The notes under the pieces are model-generated. The model was not told the origin of the DNA and made no database searches. It saw only the letters and a program-made list of their open reading frames with translations. The position numbers were made by a program, and so were the translations under genes. Shown in pieces: positions 8,686-18,822 of a DNA stretch of 64,000 nucleotides; within the stretch, counting starts at the first letter, position 1, and every line of letters begins with the position of its first letter. This stretch comes from Oxalobacteraceae bacterium (GTDB lineage Bacteria; Pseudomonadota; Gammaproteobacteria; Burkholderiales; Burkholderiaceae_D), in contig JAJTGD010000011.1 of the NCBI GenBank assembly GCA_021299035.1, positions 1 to 64,000 of the forward strand, in the 5' to 3' direction.

Positions 8686-9327
8686 ATGACTATTTCTATT
8701 GCAGATCTTCGCCGTGATTACAGCCAGGCCACGCTCGCTGAGCACGAGGTAGACAGTGATCCGATCAAGCAGTTTGCTCTGTGGTTTCAGCAAGCGCTCG
8801 AGACCGAAGTGCCTGAGCCAAATGCCATGGGGCTAGCTACCGTCGATGGCAGCGGGCGGCCCTCGCTTCGTATCGTGCTGCTGAAAGATTTTGACGAACG
8901 TGGCTTCACCTTTTATACCAATTACCAAAGCCGCAAGGGTGAGCAGCTACTACACAATCCGCATGCAGCATTAAGTTTTCACTGGCACGATCTCGAGCGC
9001 CAGATTCGTATTGAAGGCACTGTCGAGCGCGTCGCCGCCGAAGAAAGCGATGCCTACTTTGGCATTCGACCACTGAAAAGCCGTATCGGCGCGATTGCCT
9101 CGGCACAAAGCCGTACGATCGCCAGCCGCGAGCAGCTTGAGCAGCAATTTGTAGAGGCTGAAGCTCACTTTGGTGAGCAGCCACCACGCCCGCCACACTG
9201 GGGTGGCTACCGGCTAAATCCGAGCTGGATAGAATTTTGGCAGGGGCGGCGCTCGCGATTACATGATCGAATCGCTTACCAGCGAGAGCACGACGGACAT
9301 TGGTCACGAGTCCGTCTACAACCCTGA
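8686..9327 (+). CDS. pdxH: Pyridoxamine 5'-phosphate oxidase
   Basis: 213 residues, the usual length. Family segments are visible in order: [12 protein letters not shown] at the N-terminus, [20 protein letters not shown] and the FMN-contact segment [16 protein letters not shown] with SRKGEQL, then the C-terminal signature [20 protein letters not shown]. It oxidises pyridoxine or pyridoxamine phosphate to pyridoxal phosphate with FMN in the cytoplasm. The C-terminal VRLQP is typical. It stands alone between the MFS gene and cfa. Confidence 0.96.
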   Translation: MTISIADLRRDYSQATLAEHEVDSDPIKQFALWFQQALETEVPEPNAMGLATVDGSGRPSLRIVLLKDFDERGFTFYTNYQSRKGEQLLHNPHAALSFHWHDLERQIRIEGTVERVAAEESDAYFGIRPLKSRIGAIASAQSRTIASREQLEQQFVEAEAHFGEQPPRPPHWGGYRLNPSWIEFWQGRRSRLHDRIAYQREHDGHWSRVRLQP

Positions 9328-9465
9328 TAAGGTTTCTTGACACATGCTTTTCGCGAGTCGCGGAAAGCCGCCAATAACACCAGCGGTAGTTTGTTCAAGG
9401 CTTTTAGATAAACATCAATGTACTGATCCTGAGCAGACAGCACAGTCCACCGCGGGAGGTGGGCT

Positions 9466-10668
9466 ATGTTTTGGGAGAAAAAGCTCGATCGCTGGATCAG
9501 CCGTGTGTATACCCAAATTGGGATACCGCTGCGCCTTAAGCTCTGGAATGGTCATCAACTCGATCTGGGTGGCAGCCATCCGGAGGTAACGATTCGAGTA
9601 CCCAAGCCTTCGGCGCTCGCTTACTTGGTGCAACCTTCACTTGAGTCGCTCGGTAAAGCTTATGTGGAGGGCAAGCTGGAAGTTGAGGGTCGGCTACGCG
9701 CCACAATTCAAATCGCCAACCAGCTGGCTGAGTTAAGCCAACGTCATCGATCGCGACTTGGACGGCTGTTTACAGCGAGGGCGCATAGCAAAGCGCAGGA
9801 TGCTCGCGCAATCGCTTATCACTATGACGTATCAAATGAGTTTTATCAGACATTTCTCGATCGTGAGATGGTGTACTCCTGCGCTTACTTCGAGCAAGGT
9901 GATGAGGACTTAACGACCGCGCAACAGAAAAAGATCGACCATATCTTGAATAAGATCGCGCTACAGCCAGGTCAGCGATTGCTGGATATTGGCTGCGGCT
10001 GGGGCGCGCTAGTGATTCGCGCTGCGCAACACTATGGTGCCCACTGTGTCGGCATCACACTCTCTGCGCAACAACGGACATGGGCAACTGAACGTATAAA
10101 AATGCTGGGCTTGGAAAATCAGGTCAGCATCCAACTACTCGACTATCGTGATGTCTATGGGCAGTACGATCGAATTACCAGTGTCGGGATGTTCGAGCAC
10201 GTCGGCATAAAAAATCTACCTCTGTATTTCTCCAAGCTGAGCCAACTCCTCACCGAGGATGGCCTGATCATGAATCATGGCATCTGCACCACCAATACCG
10301 ATCATCGTACGGCACGCTATGGTGCTGGCGAGTTTATTTCTCAGTATGTTTTCCCGCATGGCGAGTTGCCGCATATTGGCACGGTCATGCTCGCCATGCA
10401 GGATGGTGGACTAGAAAGTATCGATGTCGAAAATCTGCGTCGCCACTATGCGCGTACTTGCATGCTATGGGCAGACAACTTCGAACGAAATGATGAGCTG
10501 ATCCGAAGCCTGGTTGATGCCAAGACTTATCGTATTTGGCGCATCTACCTCGCTGGCTGCGCACATGCGTTTGAACATGACTGGGTCTCGCTGTACCAAG
10601 TGCTATGCGGCAAAGCCGGCCGGGCATCGAGCGAAATTGCGTGGTCGCGGCGATACATATATCGCTAA
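9466..10668 (+). CDS. cfa: Cyclopropane-fatty-acyl-phospholipid synthase family methyltransferase
   Basis: 400 residues. The N-terminal domain of about 120 residues contains YVEGKLEVEG. The SAM-dependent methyltransferase domain follows, with AYHYDVSNEFYQTFLD, VYSCAYFEQGDEDLTTAQQKKIDHI and the SAM-binding loop LLDIGCGWG at residues 172-180. Then come SVGMFEHVG and the C-terminal RTCMLWADNFERN. The enzyme adds a methylene bridge from SAM to unsaturated acyl chains of membrane phospholipids, usually on entry into stationary phase. The ATG at 9466 has GGGAGGTGGG about ten bases upstream. The 138-base gap before it holds nothing I recognise. Confidence 0.93.
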   Translation: MFWEKKLDRWISRVYTQIGIPLRLKLWNGHQLDLGGSHPEVTIRVPKPSALAYLVQPSLESLGKAYVEGKLEVEGRLRATIQIANQLAELSQRHRSRLGRLFTARAHSKAQDARAIAYHYDVSNEFYQTFLDREMVYSCAYFEQGDEDLTTAQQKKIDHILNKIALQPGQRLLDIGCGWGALVIRAAQHYGAHCVGITLSAQQRTWATERIKMLGLENQVSIQLLDYRDVYGQYDRITSVGMFEHVGIKNLPLYFSKLSQLLTEDGLIMNHGICTTNTDHRTARYGAGEFISQYVFPHGELPHIGTVMLAMQDGGLESIDVENLRRHYARTCMLWADNFERNDELIRSLVDAKTYRIWRIYLAGCAHAFEHDWVSLYQVLCGKAGRASSEIAWSRRYIYR

Positions 10669-10706
10669 ACGCCTGCGATAACCACGCCCGTCATTTAAGC
10701 GGACGA

Positions 10707-11240
10707 CTAGTCGTGACCGAGTCTCGAACCAAATACCTTTTTGAACTTCATCACCTTTGGCTCAACCACAAACACACAGTAGGACTGCAGTGGGTTATTA
10801 GCGAAATAGTTCTGGTGATATTCCTCGGCACGATAAAACACTGGCGCCTCAAGCAACTCGGTCACGATAGGCCCGTCCCAGACGTGTGCCATTTCAGCGA
10901 TCACCTGCTTGGCTGTGGCTACCTGCTGCGCATCATGCGTATAGATCACTGAACGATACTGCGTACCGACATCATTGCCTTGACGATTCGGCGTGGTGGG
11001 ATCGTGAATCGTAAAAAAAACTTCCAGGATGTCGCGGTAACTGCTCTGCGTAGAATCAAAATGAATCCGCACGACCTCTGCATGTCCGGTCGTTCCCTGA
11101 CATACCGCCTCGTAGCTTGGGTTCACCACATGGCCACCGCTATAACCAGACTCGACCAATGAGACACCGCGCATTTGTTGGTACACCGCTTCCAGACACC
11201 AGAAGCAGCCACCACCCACGGTAGCGATTTCTGTACTCAT
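10707..11240 (-). CDS. msrA: Peptide methionine (S)-S-oxide reductase
   Basis: 177 residues. The catalytic motif GGGCFWCLE places the nucleophilic cysteine at residue 12, followed by SGYSGG, GHAEVVRIHFD, FFTIHDPTTPNRQGNDVGTQ (given by its ends FFTIHD and GNDVGTQ) and YHQNYFANNP, all MsrA signatures. It reduces the S-epimer of methionine sulfoxide in proteins using thioredoxin. There is no leader, so it is cytoplasmic. It is convergent with cfa (38 bases apart). Confidence 0.96.
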   Translation of the reverse strand: MSTEIATVGGGCFWCLEAVYQQMRGVSLVESGYSGGHVVNPSYEAVCQGTTGHAEVVRIHFDSTQSSYRDILEVFFTIHDPTTPNRQGNDVGTQYRSVIYTHDAQQVATAKQVIAEMAHVWDGPIVTELLEAPVFYRAEEYHQNYFANNPLQSYCVFVVEPKVMKFKKVFGSRLGHD

Positions 11241-11395
11241 GTGAGGCTCCCTAATCTTTGTAGGCTAGTACTGTAACGTATCGTGTTCAGATCTGCCGGC
11301 GCGCCCGCCAGCCCAGCAACGACATCGCCAACAACACAAGATGTACGATCAATGCTCCCAAACCTGTAGGTAGTTTTAACCACTTGGAGCAGTTG

Positions 11396-12040
11396 TTAAG
11401 AACCTGTCCCCGGCACCCTGTCAGTCGCCGCAAATTGCATCAACTGATGATCACGTAGCGATGGCAGCACAGTATGTCGAAGTAACTCAGCACTGAAGAT
11501 ATGCTGATCGATGAAAGTCGTGCGTGGTGTAGCTGGTAGCGTCGCACACAATTGATCGAGGCTAGTCGGGCACCAATCTTGTGCAGTATCGCGAAGCCAC
11601 AAGGTGGCGCGTGACATGGGATCGTCAATCAGCGCTGGATCATGATGACTCCAGGTTGCCAATAAGGCCTCCAGCCGATAGGTCGTTGATCCTGCCATCG
11701 AAGCGGACTGATCTTGGAGTAGCAGCTTAGGTTGTCGCTCCGCGAGAATCTGCGAAACCTGTACGGTCGACATGGACTCCAGCGGCAACAAAATCGCGCC
11801 CAGACGCAGCAGCGCAAAATACAGCACGATCGCATCCGGATGGCCGCGACCGACGTAGGCGACCAAGTCGCCTTCTCTGATGCCCCATTCGCCGTACAGA
11901 CGCGCCGAGCCGCGCTCGATGCGCGACCATAGGCGGCGGTAGGTGATATCGCGATCAGGCAGCACATGGGCGAGTTGATCGCCGTGCTTGTCTGCGTGAT
12001 CCCGCAACAGTGCCAGCAGGTCAGGAGTTCTTGTTGTCAT
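11396..12040 (-). pseudogene. AMP-binding acyl-CoA synthetase-like protein, N-terminal part only
   Basis: 214 residues from the ATG at 12040. The N-terminus is that of an adenylate-forming enzyme (LLALLRDHADKHGDQLAHVLPD, given by LLALLRDHAD; then YRRLWSRIERGSARLY, GIREGDLVAYVGRGHPDAIVLYFALLRLGA by its ends GIREGD and FALLRLGA). The family runs to 500 or more residues. Here there is no YTSGTTG phosphate loop, no YRTGD motif and no C-terminal lysine domain. The end (DRVPGTGS then stop) is encoded by GTGCCGGGGACAGGTTC, a GGGGACAG-containing string I associate with the edges of short mobile repeats. This suggests truncation by an insertion or rearrangement. A natural short stand-alone form cannot be excluded. 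Confidence 0.55.
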
Positions 12041-12127
12041 TTGCCTGATTTTACGCAAGAACCAGCATCCGCCTACTTGACCTGCGCTTTTTCGGCATAA
12101 TTCGGGATTGTCGCGGAAATTTCCAAA

Positions 12128-12643
12128 ATGCTCACCCCTGCAAAACAAGCCGTCGAACCCGAATTCGATACACAGCACTTTCGTGCCGCGCTGTCGCAGT
12201 TTGCGACCGGCGTCACCATCATTACGACCCGCGATCAGGACGGCAGCTTCTTCGGGCTGACCGCAAGCTCATTCAACTCGGTCTCGCTGACACCGCCGCT
12301 GGTGCTGTGGAGTCTCGGGCAAAAGTCGCGCAGCATGCCCTTGTTCGCTGAAAATTCGCATTATGTGATTAATGTGCTGGCGGCCGATCAGGCTGAGTTG
12401 GCTGAGCGTTTCGCCAGCCGTCTGGATGATCGATTTAGCGGTGTCGACTTCAGCTTGTCGCAAAATGGATTGCCAATCCTGAGCGGCGTATCGGCTTGGT
12501 TCGAGTGCCACAACCGCAGCCGCCACCCTGAGGGCGATCATGTGATTTTTGTTGGTGAGGTAGAGCGCTGCGCGTTTGAGCGTAAGCCTGCGCTACTGTT
12601 TCACGACGGTCGCTTCAAGGCATCACCTGATTCACAAAGCTAG
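12128..12643 (+). CDS. Flavin reductase-like FMN-binding protein
   Basis: 171 residues with the flavin reductase-like split-barrel pattern: FRAALSQFATGVTIITTRD, FFGLTASSFNSVSLTPPLVLWSL (shown by its halves FFGLTASSFNSVS and PPLVLWSL), and GDHVIFVGEVERC near the C-terminus. Members reduce FMN or FAD with NAD(P)H, often feeding a partner monooxygenase, but no monooxygenase is nearby, so the partner is unknown. It is divergent from the truncated AMP-binding gene with 87 bases between starts. Confidence 0.88.
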   Translation: MLTPAKQAVEPEFDTQHFRAALSQFATGVTIITTRDQDGSFFGLTASSFNSVSLTPPLVLWSLGQKSRSMPLFAENSHYVINVLAADQAELAERFASRLDDRFSGVDFSLSQNGLPILSGVSAWFECHNRSRHPEGDHVIFVGEVERCAFERKPALLFHDGRFKASPDSQS

Positions 12644-12676
12644 CAGAATCAGGCTGGCTAAATCAGGCCAACGTCA

Positions 12677-13744
12677 TCAGGCCAACCAACGCTCCAGCAC
12701 ACCGGCGGAATCAAACGCAGCACGCTGCAAGCGATCGTTGATACCCTGCCAGGCTGCCGTCTTGGGCGGCTGCTCAACCAAGATCAGATCAGCACCTACT
12801 TGATCCAAGGCGCGTAACTTCGCATACAGTGCCTGCGCATAGGCTTGCGGGTCAGAGGGCATGTGTGTAGTGAATACGCCCTCTCTATCCAAGCTTTCCG
12901 ATTGCAAACCTTCTGCTTGCAATGCTTTTGTTTGTACTACTTCTTTATCGATCACCAGACTTAAGACCTGTCGGTGCTTGGCCTTCAGCGTCGCCATCGT
13001 ATCGACTAATGCTTGGCGTTCTATCAGTGCCAGCGGCGTACGCGGTGCGTAGTGCGCATCTAAACTCCCCGAGACACGCGGGGCAGCGTGATCCGCCGTT
13101 GCTAGCTGACACCCCAATACCTGCTCAAGCTGTTGCACGCTGATCTGACCGGGACGCAGAAGCACTGGTCCCTGCGTGTCGAGACGCGTTAGATCGATAA
13201 TGGTCGACTCGATACCTACCTCGCAGGGGCCACCCTCCAGAACTGCTGCAATCGGACCACTTCCCGGCGAACCGAATTCATCAATCACATGCTGCGCAGT
13301 CGTGGGACTGACCCGACCAAAGCGATTCGCCGACGGCGCCGCAATACCGCCTTGCCCACCACGAAACAATTTCAATAAGGCTTGCGCAATCGGATGCGAT
13401 GGGCAGCGTACACCGATCGAGTCTTGACCACCGGTGATGACATCATCGACACCCGGGGCGCGTTTAAGTATCAGTGTGAGTGGCCCGGGCCAAAATGCTG
13501 CTATCAGCTGTTGGGCTACAGGCGGGATCTCGATGGCCCAGTGCGACAGGTCAGCATCGCGCGCCACATGGACGATCAACGGATGATTGGAAGGCCGACC
13601 TTTGGCACTGAAAATCGCTGCCACCGCTGCCGGGTTATCCGCATCGGCGGCCAAGCCATACACGGTTTCGGTGGGTATCGCGACCAGCTTGCCTTCTTCG
13701 AGCAAACGCACGGCCTGAGCGATCGCGTCAGGACCGGCTGTCAT
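12677..13744 (-). CDS. tsaC: L-threonylcarbamoyladenylate synthase, Sua5 type
   Basis: 355 residues from the ATG at 13744, which overlaps the purK stop by four bases (ATGA). The YrdC domain comes first: VAIPTETVYGLAADA, KGRPSNHPLIVHV and the segment ending in GVRCPSHPIAQALL, SANRFGRVSPTTAQHV and VLRPGQIS-like LLRPGQIS. A C-terminal Sua5 domain of about 130 residues follows (SGSLDAHYAPRTPL onward), so this is the long Sua5 form, not the short TsaC form. It makes threonylcarbamoyl-AMP from threonine, bicarbonate and ATP, the first step of t6A tRNA modification. It is the last gene of the pur cluster. Confidence 0.95.
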   Translation of the reverse strand: MTAGPDAIAQAVRLLEEGKLVAIPTETVYGLAADADNPAAVAAIFSAKGRPSNHPLIVHVARDADLSHWAIEIPPVAQQLIAAFWPGPLTLILKRAPGVDDVITGGQDSIGVRCPSHPIAQALLKLFRGGQGGIAAPSANRFGRVSPTTAQHVIDEFGSPGSGPIAAVLEGGPCEVGIESTIIDLTRLDTQGPVLLRPGQISVQQLEQVLGCQLATADHAAPRVSGSLDAHYAPRTPLALIERQALVDTMATLKAKHRQVLSLVIDKEVVQTKALQAEGLQSESLDREGVFTTHMPSDPQAYAQALYAKLRALDQVGADLILVEQPPKTAAWQGINDRLQRAAFDSAGVLERWLA

Positions 13745-14943
13745 CAAGAGGCAAGACCCAGCAGACTGCAAGCGCTAGCGCTGTGCGCTTGGGCTTCAGC
13801 GAGTGTGCTAGCCACAAAGGTGACGTGCCCCATCTTGCGACCACGACGCGGCTCATCTTTGCCATAGAGATGAAGATTGGCACCCGGGAGTGCGAGTAGC
13901 GCTTCCCATGCCGGCTCACGCGGATGATCGTCGTCTGTGGCAAACCATAAATCGCCGAGCAGATTGAGCATGACGGCGGGTGAATGCTGACGCACGTCGC
14001 CGAGTGGTAGCTTAGCCATGGCACGCGCCTGCTGCGCAAACTGACTCGTTACGCAAGCATCAATCGTGTAGTGACCGCTGTTATGCGGTCGTGGTGCCAT
14101 TTCATTGACCACCAGCGAGCCATCACTCAGCACAAAAAACTCAATGCACAGCACACCAACATATTCAAGTTGCGCAATGATCTCTAGCGTAGCGGCCTGG
14201 GCAAGTGAGGCGCACTCGGTCGTGACATTTGGACCCGGTACAGTCGTGCTGAACAGGATGCCGCCACGGTGTACATTTTCTGCGATCGGGTATACCACTG
14301 CCTGACCGTCGGCACCTCGTACCGCCAATACGGACACTTCATATGCCAGTGGCAGCATTTTCTCCAGCACGCAAGGCACTTGCTGCATCTGTGCAAATGC
14401 AGCACCAACTTCTGCGCGCGTACGAACACGTGCCTGACCTTTACCGTCGTAACCCATGCGTACAGTTTTCAGAATGCCGGGGAACAGCTCATCCGATAAG
14501 GCATCAACATCTGCCTGCGAAGTAATCACCCGATGTGGCGCTGGCAGTACGCCTGATTTTTTCGCGCATTGCGTAAAGAAAGCTTTTTCTGCCGCACGGT
14601 CTTGTGCAACCGATACCGCTGCCGCAGCGGGTGCAACAAAGGCATGCTGCGCCAGTTGCGACAAACTTTGCGCAGGTACGTTTTCAAATTCGGTGGTGAT
14701 GGCGACACACTGCTCACCAAGCGCTGCCAATGCGTTGACATCGGTGTAGCTGGCCACCAGCAAATGATCTGCTGCGTGACCGGCCGGGCAATCAGCCATG
14801 GGCTCGAGCACCGCGACCTTGAATCCCATCGCCTGTGCTGCATGCACAAACATACGGCCTAGCTGGCCGCCACCCATCACACCAAGCCAGGTCGAGGGAT
14901 GTGCGGCCGGAACGAAACTGTCGCTCGGGTCGCGGTGGGTCAT
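13744..14943 (-). CDS. purK: N5-carboxyaminoimidazole ribonucleotide synthase
   Basis: 399 residues. The N-terminal nucleotide-binding start ([14 protein letters not shown]) is followed by the ATP-grasp core ([75 protein letters not shown] by its ends GVLCIEF and [12 protein letters not shown]). The enzyme carboxylates AIR with ATP and bicarbonate to give N5-CAIR in purine synthesis. Four-base ATGA overlaps join it to purE before it and tsaC after it. Confidence 0.97.
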   Translation of the reverse strand: MTHRDPSDSFVPAAHPSTWLGVMGGGQLGRMFVHAAQAMGFKVAVLEPMADCPAGHAADHLLVASYTDVNALAALGEQCVAITTEFENVPAQSLSQLAQHAFVAPAAAAVSVAQDRAAEKAFFTQCAKKSGVLPAPHRVITSQADVDALSDELFPGILKTVRMGYDGKGQARVRTRAEVGAAFAQMQQVPCVLEKMLPLAYEVSVLAVRGADGQAVVYPIAENVHRGGILFSTTVPGPNVTTECASLAQAATLEIIAQLEYVGVLCIEFFVLSDGSLVVNEMAPRPHNSGHYTIDACVTSQFAQQARAMAKLPLGDVRQHSPAVMLNLLGDLWFATDDDHPREPAWEALLALPGANLHLYGKDEPRRGRKMGHVTFVASTLAEAQAHSASACSLLGLAS

Positions 14944-15437
14944 GTGGGTAATTTCATCGCCTGCGCAGCTTCGGTCTGCTGCTGACGATACTGCTGAAGT
15001 CGCTCGGAAAGTGCCGCATCATTCAGCGCGAGGATGGCGACCGCCGTCAACGCTGCATTCGCTGCGCCGGCCTCACCAATCGCGAAGGTAGCAACGGGTA
15101 TGCCTTTGGGCATTTGCACAATCGATAGCAGCGAATCTTCACCGCGCAAGTACTTGGATGGTACGGGCACACCGAGTACTGGCACGATGGTTTGCGCCGC
15201 GATCATGCCCGGCAGGTGCGCAGCACCGCCTGCACCCGCGATGATGGCGCGCAAGCCACGCTCGCTCGCCGCTTTGGCATAGGTGAACATTTGATCTGGC
15301 ATGCGATGCGCGGAGACGACCTGCGCCTCGTGCGGGATATCGAATTCCTTCAAGATCGCTACCGCATGCTGCATCACGTCCCAATCCGACGATGACCCCA
15401 TCACCACGCCGACCAAGGGCTTGTTTTGTGTACTCAT
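14940..15437 (-). CDS. purE: N5-carboxyaminoimidazole ribonucleotide mutase
   Basis: 165 residues, the normal length of a class I PurE. The phosphate-binding GSSSDWDVM is at residues 14-22, the catalytic SAHR with His44 follows, and then [16 protein letters not shown] and the segment [11 protein letters not shown]-like [19 protein letters not shown]. It moves the carboxyl group of N5-CAIR to give CAIR, the step after PurK. The stop overlaps the purK start. purC lies one base upstream of its start codon region, so the pur genes are probably one transcript. Confidence 0.98.
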   Translation of the reverse strand: MSTQNKPLVGVVMGSSSDWDVMQHAVAILKEFDIPHEAQVVSAHRMPDQMFTYAKAASERGLRAIIAGAGGAAHLPGMIAAQTIVPVLGVPVPSKYLRGEDSLLSIVQMPKGIPVATFAIGEAGAANAALTAVAILALNDAALSERLQQYRQQQTEAAQAMKLPT

Positions 15438-15438
15438 C

Positions 15439-16335
15439 TCAGTCCTTCAATTCATTACCGGTGAGTCGCTGCAGTGCCTCGCGGTACTTGTCACCGGTTT
15501 TTCCGATCACCTCGGCCGGCAGCGTTGGCGCCGGCGCGGTTTTGTTCCAATCCTTCAGGGTTTCCAGATAATCGCGAACGAACTGTTTATCGAAAGACGG
15601 CGGCGAAATCCCCTCGGCATAAGAATCCGCAGGCCAAAAACGCGAAGAGTCTGCGGTCAGTACTTCATCCATCAGGTGCAGAGTGCCATGGTCATCCAAG
15701 CCAAACTCGAACTTGGTATCGGCAATAATGATGCCACGCGTTGCGGCATAGTCGGCAGCAGTTTGGTAAAGCTGAATACTTACGGTGCGGATTGTTTCGG
15801 CGAGGTCTTTGCCAATCCGGCTGATCATGTCGTCGAAGCTGATGTTCTCATCATGCTCGCCCAGATCCGCTTTGGCCGCAGGCGTAAAGATAGGCGTCGG
15901 TAGTTTCGCTGCGAGTTTAAGCCCTGCCGGCAATGGAATTCCGCATACAGCGCCGCTACTTTGATAATCCTTCCAACCAGAGCCGATCAGGTAGCCGCGC
16001 ACTACGGCCTCCACCAAAATCGGTTGCAGACGTTTTGCGACCACGGCGCGTCCGCGTACTTGCGACACTTCATCGCTTGCGACAACCGTCTCAGGCGCTA
16101 CGCCGGTGAGATGATTGGGCACGATATGCCCCAGCTTCTCAAACCAGAAATCCGACATCTGATTCAGCACCTTGCCTTTACCCGGAATCGGCTCGTTCAT
16201 CACCACATCAAAGGCAGACAAGCGGTCGGTGGTAACGATCAATAGCTTGTCATCACCAACCGCATAGTTGTCACGCACCTTGCCTCGCCCTAGCAGCGGC
16301 AGACTCTTGATGCTTGATTCATAAAGACTGTTCAT
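15439..16335 (-). CDS. purC: Phosphoribosylaminoimidazole-succinocarboxamide synthase
   Basis: 298 residues from the ATG at 16335, which has AGGA nine bases upstream; an ATG at 16344 and a longer open frame to 16515 overlap that site or the fba gene and are less likely. The SAICAR synthase signature is clear: [19 protein letters not shown] (by its start GRGKVRDNY), [42 protein letters not shown] (by [14 protein letters not shown]) and [13 protein letters not shown]. It joins CAIR and aspartate using ATP. It precedes purE in the operon. Confidence 0.97.
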   Translation of the reverse strand: MNSLYESSIKSLPLLGRGKVRDNYAVGDDKLLIVTTDRLSAFDVVMNEPIPGKGKVLNQMSDFWFEKLGHIVPNHLTGVAPETVVASDEVSQVRGRAVVAKRLQPILVEAVVRGYLIGSGWKDYQSSGAVCGIPLPAGLKLAAKLPTPIFTPAAKADLGEHDENISFDDMISRIGKDLAETIRTVSIQLYQTAADYAATRGIIIADTKFEFGLDDHGTLHLMDEVLTADSSRFWPADSYAEGISPPSFDKQFVRDYLETLKDWNKTAPAPTLPAEVIGKTGDKYREALQRLTGNELKD

Positions 16336-16394
16336 GACACTCATTCCTGGTAATGCACTGGAGCTCGGCTTGCAGTAAGCGCGGCAGTGGATAA

Positions 16395-17459
16395 TTACTT
16401 CACCAACTGCGCCAACTCGCCCTTCTTGTAGCGCTCCGCAACTTTGTCGAGCGAGACTGGCTTGATCTTGCCCGCCTGGCCTTCGCAGCCGAATGATACA
16501 TAGCGTGCTTTGCATACCTGTTTTGCTGCTTCGCGTGCTGGCTTCAAGTAGTCACGCGGATCGAATTTGGATGGGTTTTCAAACATGAAGCGGCGGATTG
16601 CGGCCGTCATCGCCAGACGGATATCAGTGTCGATATTAATTTTGCGCACACCGTGGCGGATGCCTTCCTGAATCTCTTCAACCGGCACACCATAGGTCTC
16701 TTTCATGTCGCCGCCGAACTGACGAATCTCAGCTAAAAGCTCTTGCGGGACCGAGGAGGAGCCATGCATCACCAAGTGCGTATTCGGGATGCGTGTATGA
16801 ATTTCCTTGATGCGGTCAATCGCCAGAATATCGCCGGTTGGCTTGCGCGAAAACTTATACGCACCATGCGAGGTACCGATCGCGATCGCGAGTGCGTCAC
16901 ATTGGGTCTGGCGGACGAAGTCTGCTGCCTGATCTACATCGGTCAGCAGCTGCTCACGGGTCATAGTGCCTTCTGCGCCATGACCATCCTCTTTGTCGCC
17001 CATCATGGTTTCCAAAGAACCGAGCACACCGAGTTCTGCCTCAACCGTCACACCAATCGCATGCGAAAACTCGACCACTTTCTTGGATACTTCGACGTTA
17101 TATTCATAGCTGGCAACACTCTTGCCGTCTTCCATCAGCGAACCATCCATCATCACTGAGGTAAAGCCGGACTTGATCGCCGCCATACAGACTGCGGGTG
17201 ACTGACCATGGTCTTGGTGCATCACGACCGGAATATGCGGATAGGCTTCGACCGCGGCTTCAATCAGATGACGCAGAAAAGCTTCACCCGCGTATTTGCG
17301 CGCACCTGCCGAGGCTTGCATGATCACCGGTGCATTCACCTCATCTGCAGCCTGCATAATCGCAGTGACCTGCTCCAGATTGTTGACATTGAATGCGGGT
17401 AGCCCGTAGCCGTGTTCTGCGGCGTGATCGAGCAACTGGCGCATGGATACGAGAGCCAT
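16395..17459 (-). CDS. fba: Fructose-bisphosphate aldolase, class II
   Basis: 354 residues from the ATG at 17459 with AGGAG upstream. Class II metal-binding elements are visible: [35 protein letters not shown] and [12 protein letters not shown], together with the C-terminal [18 protein letters not shown]. It reversibly splits fructose 1,6-bisphosphate in glycolysis and gluconeogenesis. The length and the C-terminal region resemble the Calvin-type (CbbA-like) branch common in Burkholderiales. It is flanked by pyk and purC and near pgk, and fbp for the reverse direction lies at 31 kb. Confidence 0.97.
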   Translation of the reverse strand: MALVSMRQLLDHAAEHGYGLPAFNVNNLEQVTAIMQAADEVNAPVIMQASAGARKYAGEAFLRHLIEAAVEAYPHIPVVMHQDHGQSPAVCMAAIKSGFTSVMMDGSLMEDGKSVASYEYNVEVSKKVVEFSHAIGVTVEAELGVLGSLETMMGDKEDGHGAEGTMTREQLLTDVDQAADFVRQTQCDALAIAIGTSHGAYKFSRKPTGDILAIDRIKEIHTRIPNTHLVMHGSSSVPQELLAEIRQFGGDMKETYGVPVEEIQEGIRHGVRKINIDTDIRLAMTAAIRRFMFENPSKFDPRDYLKPAREAAKQVCKARYVSFGCEGQAGKIKPVSLDKVAERYKKGELAQLVK

Positions 17460-17477
17460 CAAAATCTCCTAAATTAT

Positions 17478-18792
17478 TTACAGGTTTCCAATTTGCGTAA
17501 TCTTCAATGCGTTGGTGCCGCCCACCTGCCCCATGGGCTCGCCCCAGGTCACGACAATCATGTCGCCCTTGTCGACCAAGCCTTTTTCTAACAGTGTTTT
17601 TTCTACTTCGGCGAGGACCGCATTACGATCATTTGAGCTACTCGGTAGCTGCATCGGGTAGACGTTACGAAACAATGAAGTCTTGCGCTGCGTACCGAGA
17701 TTCGGTGTCATTGCGTAGATCGGGATATCGACATCATGCCGACTCATCCATAGCGCAGTCGAACCAGATTCGGTGAAAGCAACAATGGCACGCACCCGCA
17801 GATGATGCGCGGTGAACAAGGCACCGTAAGCAATCGACTGATCGATCCGGGTGAAGGTGACGTTCATGAAATCGGTATCGAGCGAACTGAGCTCGGACTT
17901 CTCAGCCTCGATACAGACCGCCGCCATCGTCTCAACCGTCTCGATCGGGTATTTACCCGCTGCGGTCTCTGCTGAAGCCATCACCGCATCAGTACCATCC
18001 AGCACCGCGTTGGCAACATCAGAGACCTCTGCGCGGGTCGGTACCGCATTCTGGATCATGGACTCCATCATCTGCGTCGCGGTAATCACCAGCTTGTTGG
18101 AGGCGCGTGCCATGCGAATCATGCGCTTCTGCAGCGCTGGTACAGCAGCGTTACCTACCTCAACCGCTAGATCACCCCGCGCCACCATGATGCCGTCCGA
18201 GGCATCGAGAATTTCCTGCAGATTCGGAACCGCCTCGGCCCGCTCGATCTTCGCAATCATGCGCGCACGATGACCATAGGGCTCGCCCGCGATGGTGGCG
18301 AGTTGCCGCGCCATCGCCATATCCTTTGTTGTTGGAGAGCTCGCCACCGATTTTTACTGTAGTGAAAATCTGGTGACCGGCGATACGCTCAACATTCAGT
18401 ACGATCAAACCATCGTTTAGCAACAGCACATCACCCGGGTTCAGATCTTTGGGCAGCTCTTTGTAATCCAGACCAACGCGCTCTTGATCACCGAGTTCGC
18501 AATCAGCATCCAGAATGAATTTGTCACCCTTGGCGAGTTGAATCTTGCCGTCTTTGAATTTACCGACCCGGATCTTGGGGCCTTGTAAATCGGCCATGAT
18601 CGCAATCTCGCGACCACAGGTGGCAGCGGCGTCACGCACCATCTGCGCGCGCTCGACATGATCTTCCGCCTTGCCGTGTGAAAAATTCAATCGCACGACA
18701 TCGACGCCGGCAGCGATCATGCGCTCCAGAATCTCCAGCGTGCTTGAGGCCGGACCAATCGTGGCAACAATCTTGGTAGCGCGCTGTTTCAT
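17478..18792 (-). pseudogene. pyk: Pyruvate kinase, interrupted by frameshift with loss of about 40 codons
   Basis: The N-terminal frame (start ATG 18792) is a normal pyruvate kinase start: [57 protein letters not shown] near 18340. It then leaves the family sequence. The C-terminal part continues in another frame from [19 protein letters not shown], through [61 protein letters not shown], to 17478. From memory of Burkholderiales Pyk, the segment starting INRQGGGLTAPALTAKD and ending before DMxMARQLA is absent. The lost part belongs to the catalytic barrel, so the gene should be inactive as written. Either this is a real lesion or the assembly is wrong here. Confidence 0.85.
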
Positions 18793-18822
18793 GTGTTTGG
18801 TCCTGTTATTCAGCGAAGGATT

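Noticed and set aside
16345-16515. N-terminal extension of purC
   Set aside because: The extra 57 or so residues overlap fba and do not resemble SAICAR synthase. AGGA lies at the right distance from the ATG at 16335.
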